A stretch of DNA of 7,258 nucleotides from contig JASHYE010000325.1 in the NCBI GenBank assembly GCA_030043155.1, forward strand, positions 1-7,258, written 5' to 3'. Position numbers and translations under genes: made by a program. Origin of the DNA: Candidatus Acidiferrales bacterium. Its GTDB lineage: Bacteria; Acidobacteriota; Terriglobia; Acidoferrales; UBA7541. Positions 1 to 6,189 of the stretch are shown here, piece by piece. The stretch's first letter is position 1. Every line of letters begins with the position of its first letter. The notes beneath the pieces were generated by a model. That model was not told the DNA's origin. It saw only the letters and a list, made by a program, of their open reading frames with translations, and did no database searches.

Positions 1-12
1 TTCCCGGGGCAA

Positions 13-384
13 ATGAACGCGATTCAGCCGTATTTGTTCCTGCGCGACGCGGAAAAGATGGTTCCGTTCCTGGAGAATGCGTTTGGAGCGAAGGCGGAAG
101 GCGTGCACAACGCGCCGGACGGCACGGTTGCGCATGCCACGGTTCGCATTGGCGACAACACGCTGGAGTTCAGCGAGGCGCATGGTGAATGGCAGCCGTC
201 GGCGTGCCATTTGCATTTGTATGTGCCGGACACGGATGCGGTGTATGCGCAGGCGCTGCGCGCGGGCGCGACGACGATTGAGGCACCGAGCGATAAGCCG
301 TATGGCGACCGCAGCGCGGGCGTGAAGGATCCGTGGGGCAACAGCTGGTTCATCGCGACGCATATTAAGGATGTGGCGTTCTAG
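13..384 (+). CDS. VOC family protein (glyoxalase/PhnB-like fold)
   Basis: This 123-residue protein has the size and pattern of a single-module VOC (vicinal oxygen chelate) protein. It opens with IQPYLFLRDAEKMVPFLENAFGA, the usual first strand and helix, where F-x-x-x-x-FGA is typical of PhnB-like members. A histidine-rich strand (CHLHLYVPDTDAVYA, about residues 65-79) and the closing block YGDRSAGVKDPWGNSWFIATH (about 97-117) complete the fold. H41, E52 and H67/H69 are possible metal or ligand contacts, but the substrate cannot be read from the sequence. These proteins are cytoplasmic and usually dimeric, and include dioxygenases, resistance proteins and many of unknown role. The frame stays open upstream to base 1 (FPGQ precedes Met), so the true start may lie outside the window; the ATG at 13 has only a weak GGGG before it. 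Confidence 0.85.
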   Translation: MNAIQPYLFLRDAEKMVPFLENAFGAKAEGVHNAPDGTVAHATVRIGDNTLEFSEAHGEWQPSACHLHLYVPDTDAVYAQALRAGATTIEAPSDKPYGDRSAGVKDPWGNSWFIATHIKDVAF

Positions 385-410
385 AGGCGGGAAGTTGGAC
401 GCTGGAGGCT
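383..410. repeat. degenerate tandem heptamer array (consensus GGANGCT)
   Basis: Between the VOC gene and the membrane protein gene, the bases fall into 7-base units: agaggcg, ggaagtt, ggacgct, ggaggct, followed by agagatg. The last two full units differ at one position. The GGAGG at 404-408, which looks like a ribosome binding site for the ATG at 415, is simply part of this repeat. Heptameric tandem repeats between genes are known in other bacteria, for example the STRR repeats of heterocystous cyanobacteria. Whether this one recurs in the genome cannot be seen here. Confidence 0.45.
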
Positions 411-468
411 AGAGATGGCGGAAAACAGAACAGCGCATGCTGGGAAAGATGGCACAGGGCGTCGAGTG

Positions 469-885
469 ATGAGAATCATTCTCGCCGTGATTGTCGGCCT
501 GGTGGTGTGGACGATCGTCGTAACGGCGTGTGATGTCGCGATGCGAAAATTGTGGATCGACTACGCGCTGGTCGAAAAGTCGCTGGTATTCACGCTGCCG
601 ATGAAGATTATGCGGCTGCTGGAGAGCGGAGTGAGTTCGCTGGTTTCCGGTTTTGCGGTGGCGCTGGTGGCAAAAGAAAGAATCAATTGGCCGCTCGTCA
701 CGGGATTTTTGATTCTGGCGATGTTCCTGCCGTCGCACATTTCCATCTGGCACAAATTTCCGGTGTGGTATCACCTGACGTTTTTTGCGTCGCTGCCATT
801 GCTGAGCCTCGCGGGTGGGTTGCTGCGGCGGCGTGCGGGACTTTCGCGGACGTCAGTGACGCAAACGGCGGTTCCTGAAGCGTAA
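469..885 (+). CDS. small hypothetical membrane protein, about four helices
   Basis: I do not recognise this 138-residue protein. It starts MRIILAVIVGLVVWTIVVTA, a clear first membrane helix. Further hydrophobic stretches follow around LVFTLPMKIMRLLESGVSSLVSGFAVALV, LVTGFLILAMFLPSHI and WYHLTFFASLPLLSLAGGLL, and the tail is basic (LLRRRAG). It is likely an inner-membrane protein with no visible catalytic motif. An in-frame ATG at 415 would add 18 hydrophilic residues. I prefer 469 because the extra codons have G or C in the third position in 8 of 18 cases, against 17 of the first 23 after 469, and because the apparent Shine-Dalgarno for 415 belongs to a heptamer repeat. AGGG at 456-459 could serve the 469 start. 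The gene may share a transcript with the VOC gene upstream. Existence is likely, function unknown. Confidence 0.75.
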   Translation: MRIILAVIVGLVVWTIVVTACDVAMRKLWIDYALVEKSLVFTLPMKIMRLLESGVSSLVSGFAVALVAKERINWPLVTGFLILAMFLPSHISIWHKFPVWYHLTFFASLPLLSLAGGLLRRRAGLSRTSVTQTAVPEA

Positions 886-922
886 AGTCGGCGCGCATTT
901 TGTCGGCGGTGCTAAGGAAGAA

Positions 923-2323
923 TCAGATACCAACGGCGCGGCGGGGGCGATTTTCGCGGACCCAGCGCGTATCCTGAACCGGCTCGCTTTCGCATTCCAC
1001 TTCAATCACTGTGGCGAGCGGATCAGGCGGATGATTGGGCAGGCCGGTGAACTGCACGCGAAATTCCTCCTGCTTGAATTCGACGGGCTGCCTGGTGGTG
1101 TACATGCGCGCGCTCAATACTTTGCTGCGCAGGCCGCCGACGGCGACCGTGTTGCCGGGCCAGAAGTGCACGTGAACGTAAAGCGTGTTGCCTTTGCGCG
1201 TGAATCCAGCCATTTCCGAAGTGGTGACCTTGCAGCGTTCTGATTCGTAGATCGTGGGGCCGTTGTCGTCCATCCAGCGGCCGACGGCTTCGAGAGTGGC
1301 GATGGATTCAGACGGGATGGAGCCGTCGCCGGTGGGGCCGATATTCAGCAGGTAATTTCCGCCGCCCTGCGCGCACTCCACTAAGTTGCTGACGATGGTC
1401 TTTGGAGATTTCCAGTCGTCGTCGGCGCGCTGATAGCCCCAGCTGTCGTTCATGGTCATGCAGGATTCCCACGCGCGGCCCTCTTCGGAGGCCGAGATTT
1501 CCTGTTCGGGCGTGCTGAAATCGCCGGGGAGAAGATTGCGATTGTTGACGATGATGTCGGGCTGAAGGCCGAAGACCATCTGATTCATTTTGACGGATTG
1601 CCAGCCGGCGGCGTCGAGTGGCCAGGCGACGTCGTACCAGAGGACGTCGATTTTGCCGTAGTTGGACATGATTTCGCGGATCAGGCCGTGAGTGTAAGCG
1701 ACAAAACGTTCGCGGGCGGCGGGATCAGTGGCACAGCGGGCGCCGTCGGGATGATGCCAGTCCATAAGGGAATAGTAGAAGCCGACGCGGAGGCCTTCGG
1801 CGCGGGCGGCCTCGACGTATTCGCGCGCGAGGTCGCGGCCGGGGCCCTGATCGGGCGCGCAATAGTTGGTGAGCTTCGTCGCGAAATTGCAGAAGCCTTC
1901 GTGATGCTTGCTGGTCATCACCATATATTTCTGGCCGGCGCGCTTGGCGAGACGGGCCCATTCGCGCGCGAATCCAGGGCGCGGATTAAAGCGGTGCGCG
2001 AGCTGTTCGTATTCGGCGACGGGAATTCCTTCCTCTTCCATGGCCCATTCGTGATGGCCGTAGACGCTGTAGAGGCCGAAGTGAATGAACATGCCGAATT
2101 TGGCGGCGTGCCACCAGGCCATGCGGGAGGCGCGACTTTGCGACTCGCGCTGGTCTTCTTCCTGTTCCCTTTCCTGTTCCCTTTCGGCTTCGGCGGCGCT
2201 TGGGGCGGATTGAGTTTGCGACACGGCGGAGGCGAGAGGTGAAAACGCAGCGCTCGCGCTTGCTGCGGCGGCGCCTGCGCCAAAGAGTTTCAATGTGTCG
2301 CGACGCGAGATTGTATGCGGCAT
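923..2323 (-). CDS. alpha-L-fucosidase, GH29, Tat-exported
   Basis: The enzyme hydrolyses terminal alpha-L-fucose from glycans, with retention of configuration in the GH29 family. Numbering from the ATG at 2323 (466 residues): a Tat signal SRRDTLKLFGAG (R7, R8) and an alanine-rich segment to about residue 34 predict folded export to the periplasm. A charged linker (about 43-63) follows. The catalytic barrel shows GMFIHFGLYS (H81), SKHHEGF (H140, H141), DVLWYDVAWP with the expected Asp nucleophile D231, FSTPEQEI (E273, E275, candidate acid/base region), and GGNYLLNIGPTGDG. A beta-rich tail from about 370 resembles the usual C-terminal domain. TTG at 2344 would add seven residues; I prefer the ATG because it puts the twin arginines at the typical place, though neither start has a strong ribosome site. 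It converges on the membrane protein gene across only 37 bp, with no clear terminator hairpin. Sugar linkage preference cannot be read. Confidence 0.93.
   Translation of the reverse strand: MPHTISRRDTLKLFGAGAAAASASAAFSPLASAVSQTQSAPSAAEAEREQEREQEEDQRESQSRASRMAWWHAAKFGMFIHFGLYSVYGHHEWAMEEEGIPVAEYEQLAHRFNPRPGFAREWARLAKRAGQKYMVMTSKHHEGFCNFATKLTNYCAPDQGPGRDLAREYVEAARAEGLRVGFYYSLMDWHHPDGARCATDPAARERFVAYTHGLIREIMSNYGKIDVLWYDVAWPLDAAGWQSVKMNQMVFGLQPDIIVNNRNLLPGDFSTPEQEISASEEGRAWESCMTMNDSWGYQRADDDWKSPKTIVSNLVECAQGGGNYLLNIGPTGDGSIPSESIATLEAVGRWMDDNGPTIYESERCKVTTSEMAGFTRKGNTLYVHVHFWPGNTVAVGGLRSKVLSARMYTTRQPVEFKQEEFRVQFTGLPNHPPDPLATVIEVECESEPVQDTRWVRENRPRRAVGI
2161..2184. repeat. two perfect 12-bp tandem copies inside the fucosidase linker
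   Basis: The unit CCTGTTCCCTTT occurs twice without a break, with a third degraded copy (about 7 of 12 bases) at 2149-2160. On the - strand it encodes EREQ twice, continuing as EEDQ and RESQ. The mature N-terminus therefore has a charged tetrapeptide-repeat linker between the Tat signal and the catalytic barrel. Replication slippage could change its length between strains. Confidence 0.8.
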
Positions 2324-2456
2324 GGCGGCGCTATGTTGCTCCAAGGGCGCCTGCGCGCCAAGCAGAAAAATTCGTAGAAGGTTGTGGGATTAGGATTCGT
2401 CAAGCCTAAGTTTCAGAATGTCAAAAGCAGTTTCCCCAAACTACGAGGACGAAGGA
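2324..2456. other. intergenic region between toxin gene and fucosidase
   Basis: It must contain the fucosidase promoter unless that gene is read through from the toxin-antitoxin pair. On the - strand there is a perfect TTGACA (2419-2424) and a TTGACG (2398-2403), but neither has a good -10 box at 16-18 bp. I see no strong hairpin with a T-run that would end the toxin transcript. Promoter assignment remains open. Confidence 0.3.
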
Positions 2457-2975
2457 TTACCCGTCTGATTTGTACTTGCTTTTGTGCGGTCCATGCTTTT
2501 TGCCGATTTCGATCGTTTTCCACTGCGAGCCATCAAATAGCCTTACTCGGGTTAGGCGTCCATCCGATCCAATCCTTGCTGTGAATGGTTTTACTCTCCG
2601 CTTAAGCTCGCGCAAAATATCGTTCTTCGCCTTGATGATTCTCGGCGCCCATTGCGCTGGGCTTTCGTTGTTATTCGTCGTGACAAAAACGGCAATGTCA
2701 GCCTCTATTATTTCTTTTGCCCACGTAAATTCCAAGTCTCGATCGCCCGTTAGCAGCACGTATTCCTTGAGTCCGCAACCGTGAATCATCACGGGGTCAG
2801 CGATCCTGCTTTCGGCATCTCCGTATTCATCAAAAAGAGTGACGACAAGGAAGCCTGCCAAACGCAGCGTATTCGCCAACTGGCTTCTCCCAAATGTTCT
2901 ATCGAGGAGAAAAATCGGCGGTTCGTCAGGCTGCTGCTTTCCATTCGTAGTCTTCGATTGCTTCTCGCGCTTCAA
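2457..2975 (-). CDS. PIN-like toxin, VapC45 type (putative ribonuclease)
   Basis: The 172-residue product begins its fold with IFLLDRTFG (D25), followed by LANTLRLAGFLVVTLFDEYGD, IAD (D60), YVLLTGDRDLEF (D78, D80) and IAVFVTTNNN. These spaced acidic residues at strand ends fit a PIN-like nuclease fold, which binds Mg ions and cuts RNA. In the VapC45 group the partner is a DUF433-type antitoxin, exactly what lies upstream. The C-terminal third is basic and ends KKHGPHKSKYKSDG, longer than I recall for mycobacterial VapC45 (about 138 residues). The start is unusual: the PIN fold begins right after the antitoxin stop, and the only conventional start codon in frame is TTG at 2975, inside the antitoxin gene. 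A stop codon lies three codons further up. No Shine-Dalgarno is visible, suggesting coupled translation. Family assignment is from motif and context; target RNA is unknown. Confidence 0.75.
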   Translation of the reverse strand: MKREKQSKTTNGKQQPDEPPIFLLDRTFGRSQLANTLRLAGFLVVTLFDEYGDAESRIADPVMIHGCGLKEYVLLTGDRDLEFTWAKEIIEADIAVFVTTNNNESPAQWAPRIIKAKNDILRELKRRVKPFTARIGSDGRLTRVRLFDGSQWKTIEIGKKHGPHKSKYKSDG

Positions 2976-3621
2976 TATCTGTTAGTCCGTAATCGCGAGC
3001 GATATCGGCTATGCTCTCGCCGGACTTGCTCCGTCCCCATAGCACAGAAACCATAATGCCCTTGTCTTTAACGATCGGCTTGCCCGAAGAAAACAGCGGA
3101 TCAATGGCTAGTCGCTTGGAGTGGATCGGGAAAACACGAATCGGCAAACCATATCCGTCACGCGGGATTAGCGCCAAATACTTTTCAAGAACCTGTCTCA
3201 TTGCGTATTGGCCCTGCTTTGTGGCATTGATCGTCTTATCCAAATACTGAATAAATACATCCTTGCCAAACGTTTCAAATTTATGCGTCAGCAGCGGATG
3301 CTTTCCAGGGATCTTCCGGTGCACGTAATCTAACGCCATGCGGACGTTCTTAAGGGGTATACCGCTTTTCTCTGTCGTGAATCGCAAAATGTGGGCTTCA
3401 ACCAGGTTGTAGAAGGAGAGCAGCTTGTTCTCTGGATCTGCAAGTTCTATTAAGGGCTTGAAGACTCGATGCTTTCCAGCTCCGGTCGTGTAATCTTGTC
3501 CAAGAGTCCACGCTCGGAGCGTATTTGCAGGAATCCGGAGGTAAAGCGCAGCTTCCGGAATGCTATAACGAGGGAAATCGCGCACGTCGCCCTTCGTCCG
3601 AACTAATCGTCGTCGCGGCAT
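2926..3621 (-). CDS. VapB45-like antitoxin, HTH plus DUF433
   Basis: This 231-residue protein pairs a MerR-like DNA-binding helix-turn-helix near the N-terminus (YSIPEAALYLRIPANTLRAWT, about 19-39, then GKHRVFKP) with a C-terminal DUF433-type domain (about 165-227), seen in the stretch LFSSGKPIVKDKGIMVSVLW followed by SIADIARDYGLTDIEAREAIEDYEW. That domain order and length match the VapB45 antitoxin group (Mycobacterium tuberculosis Rv2018 is similar in size). It is expected to neutralise the PIN toxin encoded directly downstream and to repress its own operon. The start is well supported: ATG at 3621 is preceded by GGGGAGG (3627-3633) with a 5-base spacer. The gene overlaps the toxin by 50 bp. 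Both genes have lower G+C than the genes around them (about 45% in a sampled 60-base stretch of the toxin), which suggests horizontal acquisition. Confidence 0.83.
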   Translation of the reverse strand: MPRRRLVRTKGDVRDFPRYSIPEAALYLRIPANTLRAWTLGQDYTTGAGKHRVFKPLIELADPENKLLSFYNLVEAHILRFTTEKSGIPLKNVRMALDYVHRKIPGKHPLLTHKFETFGKDVFIQYLDKTINATKQGQYAMRQVLEKYLALIPRDGYGLPIRVFPIHSKRLAIDPLFSSGKPIVKDKGIMVSVLWGRSKSGESIADIARDYGLTDIEAREAIEDYEWKAAA

Positions 3622-3637
3622 GTTAGCCTCCCCGCAA

Positions 3638-3650
3638 TACGCTGCGCGTA
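3638..3650. promoter_or_regulatory. candidate antitoxin operator: perfect palindrome TACGC-tgc-GCGTA
   Basis: A perfect inverted repeat with 5-base arms and a 3-base centre sits just upstream of the antitoxin Shine-Dalgarno. Its right half overlaps a direct repeat, TGCGCGT at 3643-3649 and 3653-3659, spaced 10 bp or one helical turn. Type II antitoxins usually bind such sites to repress their own operon. That it is bound by this antitoxin is inference. A possible -10 box on the - strand (TACAAT, 3690-3695) lies upstream but has no matching -35. Confidence 0.4.
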
Positions 3651-3817
3651 GGTGCGCGTGCTGGGTGTCGCCTTCCTTGTTCTGCCTGCATTGTACCGGA
3701 AATCGAACGCCCTTGGGTTGGGTGCGTCTATAGTTTTTCTGAATAATGACATGAGGTATACCGTTCGCCGTTAGGTTGGCCGCTTGCCGCAGCCGGACGA
3801 ACGGGTTTCTCTCCGAC

Positions 3818-3831
3818 CCCGCTACCGCGGG
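3818..3831. other. compact perfect hairpin, 5-bp stem and 4-base loop
   Basis: CCCGC, tacc, GCGGG forms an all-G/C stem about 35 bp past the stop of the M56 gene. As a terminator for that gene it lacks a following run of T on the - strand. It might instead be a stabilising 3' end or part of a dispersed intergenic repeat. Function is not determined. Confidence 0.4.
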
Positions 3832-3865
3832 CCTCAGGGCAGGCGGGATGTCCGCACTGCAAAGC

Positions 3866-5623
3866 CTACCTAATAGGGGGGTCAGTAGCTCTGGGGGCGC
3901 GATCCTTGTCGGTCCAGTGGATCAGGCCAGTCTGGTCATCAAAGAAGCTCCGGACGCCTTTCTTCCAGGTAATCGGCCGCGCGGTAACGGTGTACGTGGT
4001 GATCTTTCCGCTGGCGTCTTTCGGACCGGCAGTGTACGTGAAAATGTAGCCGACCGTTCTCCCGCTTGTTAGGGAGTTAGTGAGGAGGTCTGCGGCGGAA
4101 GCGGAGGGTTGGACTCCCTGCGGCGGGACTCCCAATGACGCGAGAGTTGGGCTATAGCCGGCCGGATAATGCTCATTGTAATATGCCTCGGCCGTAACAA
4201 TGCTGCGTATGCGACCGACCGCGGAAGCCTCGTCCGACTGAGTCGGGCCGGTACGCTGGTCTTGCCCCGTGCCCACGGAACGCACGAGCTCCAATCCCGT
4301 ACCTTTACTATTTTCTGTCAGGTTCCACAGGCGCGCCTCGTTTGGCCCGGTGAGCTCCATGCGAAACTTGGCGTTCGGCATCGGTTCCGTGCATCCTTCG
4401 CACTTCTTGCGCTGAACTTCAAACGTGAGAACTTTACCCTCCACATGCGGCGCCAGAAGAGGCGCGGAATATTCTTTGCCGCTTTCATGCCAGGGTTCAT
4501 TTACATTGCTGCGTCCCAGGAGATAAAAAACAGCGGTCCCGCTGATGTTCCCGTCCGTCTCATCAATCTTGAAAGCCACACCGGGCAAGTTCTGCATTTT
4601 CCCTTGCCAGGTTCCAGCGAAGGAAGATTGGTCCAGAACTCTCGCTGCGGACCCTATGGGAGCGAAGAAGAAGCCAACGAGAATGGGTACGAGGAAGACG
4701 GCGGCGACGAGACCTCCAAGCAGCGTCTTTGGAGTCGGCATTGGCATGCTTTCGACAGAGAGTGACATGATGGCCTCCATTCGATTTTTGAGATTCGATC
4801 TACAAACTCCGGAAACACCGGCGACGCTTTCGGCCAACTGAAGACGGCAGACCTTGAGAATGCCGGCCATGTAATCGCCGGGCGCAGCGCCATAGCGAAC
4901 CACCATTTCGTCGCAAGCCAGTTCGCGCTCGCGATGGAGGCGTCGCTCAATCCACCACAGCAACGGATAAAACCAGAACATGCAGGTGACCACGTGCGCG
5001 AAAGCGGCCGTCCAGTTGTCACGTCGTTTGGCATGGGCGAGTTCATGCAGAATCACTGACTCGAGTTCCTCGGAGGAGAGCTTTCCAGCAAGCCCGGCCG
5101 GCAACACGACGATGGGTTTGCGGAAGCCGAAGAGCACGGGTTCGGCGATCGAGTCGGAAAATCGGAGCGTTACTGGCTGACGCAATCCGGTACGCCGCTG
5201 GAGTCGCGCCAGGCATTCTTGCAAAGCATTGTCGCCGGAGCCGGAGAATTCTGGCGTCCTCCAAAGCTTCGGCAGCCAAGCAATGAGCATGCCCGCGCAG
5301 CCAAAGATCCACACGAAAAGCAGCAAATACTCGAGAACGTCCGTATTCGCAGTCTGCGCTGGCAGAGAAATCGTCGAAGGCGCTACCCACGGGACGAGGA
5401 GCACCGGGACTGTTTGTGAGACGTGGCTTGCGGGGAGAAGCTCGGCAAGCTTTGATCCAAGTAGGGAGATCACTCCGGTCGGAAGAAGGAAGTTCGCGGC
5501 GGCGAGGAGCCACAATGTGTAGCGCGTCGCGGGTCCACGGCGCTTCAGAATCAGGGCGAGAGCTCCAATGAATAGCGCGAAGATCGTCGACTCAAGAAGG
5601 TGCTTCCCCAACGCGAGGATCAT
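3866..5623 (-). CDS. M56/BlaR1-type membrane metalloprotease with pilin-like C-terminus
   Basis: This 585-residue inner-membrane protein is the signalling partner of the BlaI-type repressor gene just upstream. Helices are visible at about 9-27, 35-50 and 97-116. The cytoplasmic M56 peptidase core has the zinc motif HELAH (H193, E194, H197) and RERELACDE with E234 as likely third ligand, then another hydrophobic stretch (about 204-224) and a last helix at 301-320. In BlaR1 a penicillin-binding sensor follows. Here there is instead a beta-rich domain (about 335-450, starting FAGTWQGKM, with a CEGC pair), a short linker (TGQDQRTGPTQ), and from about 466 a pseudopilin-like module (ASAVGRIRSIVTAEAYYNEHYP, YSPTLASLG, YIFTYTAG, GVRSFFDDQTGLIHW). 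The SxxK and other penicilloyl-serine motifs are not seen. Start ATG overlaps the repressor stop as ATGA, with GGGAG 8 bases ahead. Protease assignment is firm; the sensed signal is unknown. Confidence 0.93.
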   Translation of the reverse strand: MILALGKHLLESTIFALFIGALALILKRRGPATRYTLWLLAAANFLLPTGVISLLGSKLAELLPASHVSQTVPVLLVPWVAPSTISLPAQTANTDVLEYLLLFVWIFGCAGMLIAWLPKLWRTPEFSGSGDNALQECLARLQRRTGLRQPVTLRFSDSIAEPVLFGFRKPIVVLPAGLAGKLSSEELESVILHELAHAKRRDNWTAAFAHVVTCMFWFYPLLWWIERRLHRERELACDEMVVRYGAAPGDYMAGILKVCRLQLAESVAGVSGVCRSNLKNRMEAIMSLSVESMPMPTPKTLLGGLVAAVFLVPILVGFFFAPIGSAARVLDQSSFAGTWQGKMQNLPGVAFKIDETDGNISGTAVFYLLGRSNVNEPWHESGKEYSAPLLAPHVEGKVLTFEVQRKKCEGCTEPMPNAKFRMELTGPNEARLWNLTENSKGTGLELVRSVGTGQDQRTGPTQSDEASAVGRIRSIVTAEAYYNEHYPAGYSPTLASLGVPPQGVQPSASAADLLTNSLTSGRTVGYIFTYTAGPKDASGKITTYTVTARPITWKKGVRSFFDDQTGLIHWTDKDRAPRATDPPIR

Positions 5624-5997
5624 TTCTTGCTCTCCCTTCTCGCCAACTCCTTTTCAACTGCCCGGATGTCGGCAAGGGTGAGTTGTCCTGTTTCGACCAA
5701 GTGCGACATGACGGAAGCCGGTGAGCCGCCGAACATCTTTAGAAAGTCCGCGACGACTCTCTTGCGAACCGTTAGCCGCGTGAGCACGGCTTCGAATACA
5801 TGTGCGTTGCCCACTTTCTTGACACGCCGCACTGCGTCCTTCTGTTCCAACCGGTAGATCATGGTCTGCACAGTGGTGTAGGCAGGGCGATTTTCTTCCG
5901 GCAACGCTTCCTGAATTTCACGCACGGATGAGGGGCCAAGCTTCCACAGCTTCTCGAGCAGCTGGAGCTCGAATGCGGTAATGCGGGGGATCTTCAT
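5620..5997 (-). CDS. BlaI/MecI-family transcriptional repressor
   Basis: The 125-residue protein has the length and layout of the BlaI/MecI/CopY family. A winged helix occupies about residues 5-70: ELQLLEKLWKLGPSSVREIQEAL, then the recognition helix AYTTVQTMIYRLEQKD and the wing VRRVKKVGNAHVFEAV. A helical dimerisation region follows (about 75-120). Such repressors bind as dimers to dyad operators and are inactivated by cleavage set off by the membrane protease encoded directly downstream, which overlaps it by 4 bp. Start ATG at 5997 has GAGG (6004-6007) six bases ahead. The upstream region contains a TTGACA promoter with a BlaI-type dyad inside it, predicting autorepression of both genes. 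No mutation or truncation is visible. Confidence 0.96.
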   Translation of the reverse strand: MKIPRITAFELQLLEKLWKLGPSSVREIQEALPEENRPAYTTVQTMIYRLEQKDAVRRVKKVGNAHVFEAVLTRLTVRKRVVADFLKMFGGSPASVMSHLVETGQLTLADIRAVEKELARRESKK

Positions 5998-6015
5998 TGA
6001 CTACCTCTGTCGTCA

Positions 6016-6045
6016 TATCTACTACAGTCGTATGCGTGATGTCAA
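6016..6045 (-). promoter_or_regulatory. sigma70-type promoter of the blaI-blaR1-like operon
   Basis: On the - strand a perfect -35 box TTGACA (6040-6045) is followed after 18 bp by TAGATA (6016-6021), a weak -10 box. Transcription would start about 10-15 bases before the repressor ribosome site. The BlaI-type dyad lies between the two boxes, where a bound repressor would block RNA polymerase. Confidence 0.65.
6020..6032. promoter_or_regulatory. BlaI-type operator dyad (TACTACAGTCGTA)
   Basis: The 13-base element reads TACTACAGTCGTA on the + strand and TACGACTGTAGTA on the - strand, so it fits the symmetric pattern TACNACNGTNGTA, with mismatch only at one symmetric pair and the centre. BlaI/MecI operators are dyads built on TAC/GTA half sites. 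It sits inside the promoter, 22 bp upstream of the repressor start codon. Only one copy was found in the 192-bp region. Confidence 0.7.
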
Positions 6046-6189
6046 GGGAAATTTGCAATGCTTTTCATTGATAAATTGTGCGCGGGTACTGACGTTCACA
6101 AATTAAGCTGGTGCGCGGCCCAACGCGGAAAGATTCGGGATCGCACGCGCTAAGAAGGACCACTCCGCCGGACTGAAGGCAATGCGCGA

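Larger units (their letters stand above)
3622..3865. other. 244-bp gene-free region with hairpin-forming sequence
   Basis: This stretch separates the end of the M56 gene from the antitoxin start. I see no convincing coding region. The antitoxin end (3622-3660) carries its ribosome site and the palindrome described separately. Farther in, CCGTTCG (3761-3767) and CGAACGG (3798-3804) form a 7-bp inverted repeat around 30 bases, and CCCGC-tacc-GCGGG (3818-3831) is a tight perfect hairpin. The TATAGA at 3727-3732 on the - strand is another weak -10 candidate. The hairpins lie downstream of the M56 stop codon on its own strand, so they could end or protect that transcript, but no T-run follows. Confidence 0.5.

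Noticed and set aside
415..468. N-terminal extension of the small membrane protein
   Set aside because: The codons have low third-position G+C, the encoded residues are hydrophilic, and the ribosome site is part of a heptamer repeat. It cannot be fully excluded.
1598..2242. 214-residue open frame on the + strand
   Set aside because: Antisense to the fucosidase; long only because of high G+C. The GH29 motifs are on the - strand.
2419..2424. TTGACA as the fucosidase -35 box
   Set aside because: No acceptable -10 box at 16-18 bp; chance occurrence cannot be ruled out.
4169..4765. 198-residue open frame on the + strand
   Set aside because: Antisense to the M56 gene, with no domain-like pattern.
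6056..6070. Small hairpin CAATG-ctttt-CATTG
   Set aside because: Five A/T-rich base pairs only, too weak and short to call a terminator or operator.
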